From contig JAFXHP010000093.1 of assembly GCA_017536285.1 (NCBI GenBank), positions 1 through 13,448 of the forward strand: 13,448 bases of DNA, in the 5' to 3' direction. Shown in pieces: positions 13,428 through 13,448 of the stretch. Source of the DNA: Clostridia bacterium (GTDB taxonomy: Bacteria > Bacillota_A > Clostridia > UMGS1883 > HGM11501). The notes under the pieces were generated by a model. The model saw only the letters and a program-made list of their open reading frames with translations. It was not told the DNA's origin and did not search any database. A program made the translations under genes and the position numbers. How positions within the stretch are numbered: the first letter of the stretch is position 1; the number at the start of each line of letters is the position of its first letter.

Positions 13428-13448
13428 AAATATACCTCTCTTTCAAAT

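Overview
The window looks like chromosomal DNA of a low-to-moderate GC, spore-forming member of the Clostridia (Firmicutes). The reasons are the gene order rpmG-secE-nusG-rplK, a YunB-type sporulation protein, a DUF4830-like lipoprotein-sized membrane protein, a TSCPD (TIGR03905-like) small protein, strong GGAGG ribosome binding sites and AT-rich intergenic DNA. No phage, transposon, CRISPR array, rRNA or tRNA gene is visible.

Layout. (1) Positions 1-1332, minus strand: the rpmG-secE-nusG-rplK transcription/translation cluster. It is driven by a near-consensus extended -10 promoter just past the ddl stop codon and runs off the window inside rplK. A leader hairpin ahead of rplK resembles the 23S rRNA site bound by ribosomal protein L1. 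(2) 1340-4942, minus: an operon of alpha/beta hydrolase, a membrane-anchored MurF-like ligase and a D-Ala-D-Ala ligase, which supplies the D-Ala-D-Ala end of the peptidoglycan stem peptide. (3) 4954-7609, plus: yunB, trmL (tRNA wobble methylation), a TSCPD-domain protein, a DUF4830-like membrane protein and an RsuA-type pseudouridine synthase, tightly packed. (4) 7753-8874, plus: an MsmK/UgpC-type ABC ATPase without permeases beside it, closed by a strong bidirectional terminator. (5) 8915-9232, minus: a small membrane-anchored protein with a BofC-like C-terminal domain behind a possible forespore-type promoter. (6) 9378-11702, plus: a class A penicillin-binding protein whose extended -10 sits in a dyad that looks like an operator. 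(7) 11755-13427, minus: a PIG-L/LmbE deacetylase followed by a diverged NagB-like sugar-phosphate isomerase/deaminase.

How the genes fit together: two neighbouring units serve cell-wall synthesis (MurF/Ddl and the class A PBP), two genes are tied to sporulation (yunB, BofC-like), several act on translation or RNA (L11, L33, TrmL, RsuA, NusG), and the last pair looks like a deacetylase-deaminase route for an amino sugar whose identity cannot be read from sequence.

The observations most worth following are: the PIG-L/NagB-like pair with a substituted NagB active-site residue; the L11 N-terminal domain in which the otherwise conserved Pro-26 is Leu; the MurF whose N-terminal substrate domain is replaced by membrane helices; a Gly-to-Cys change in the KOW motif of NusG; and several regulatory structures (L1 leader mimic, a promoter buried in a terminator, a hairpin over the yunB ribosome binding site, and a dyad around the PBP promoter).
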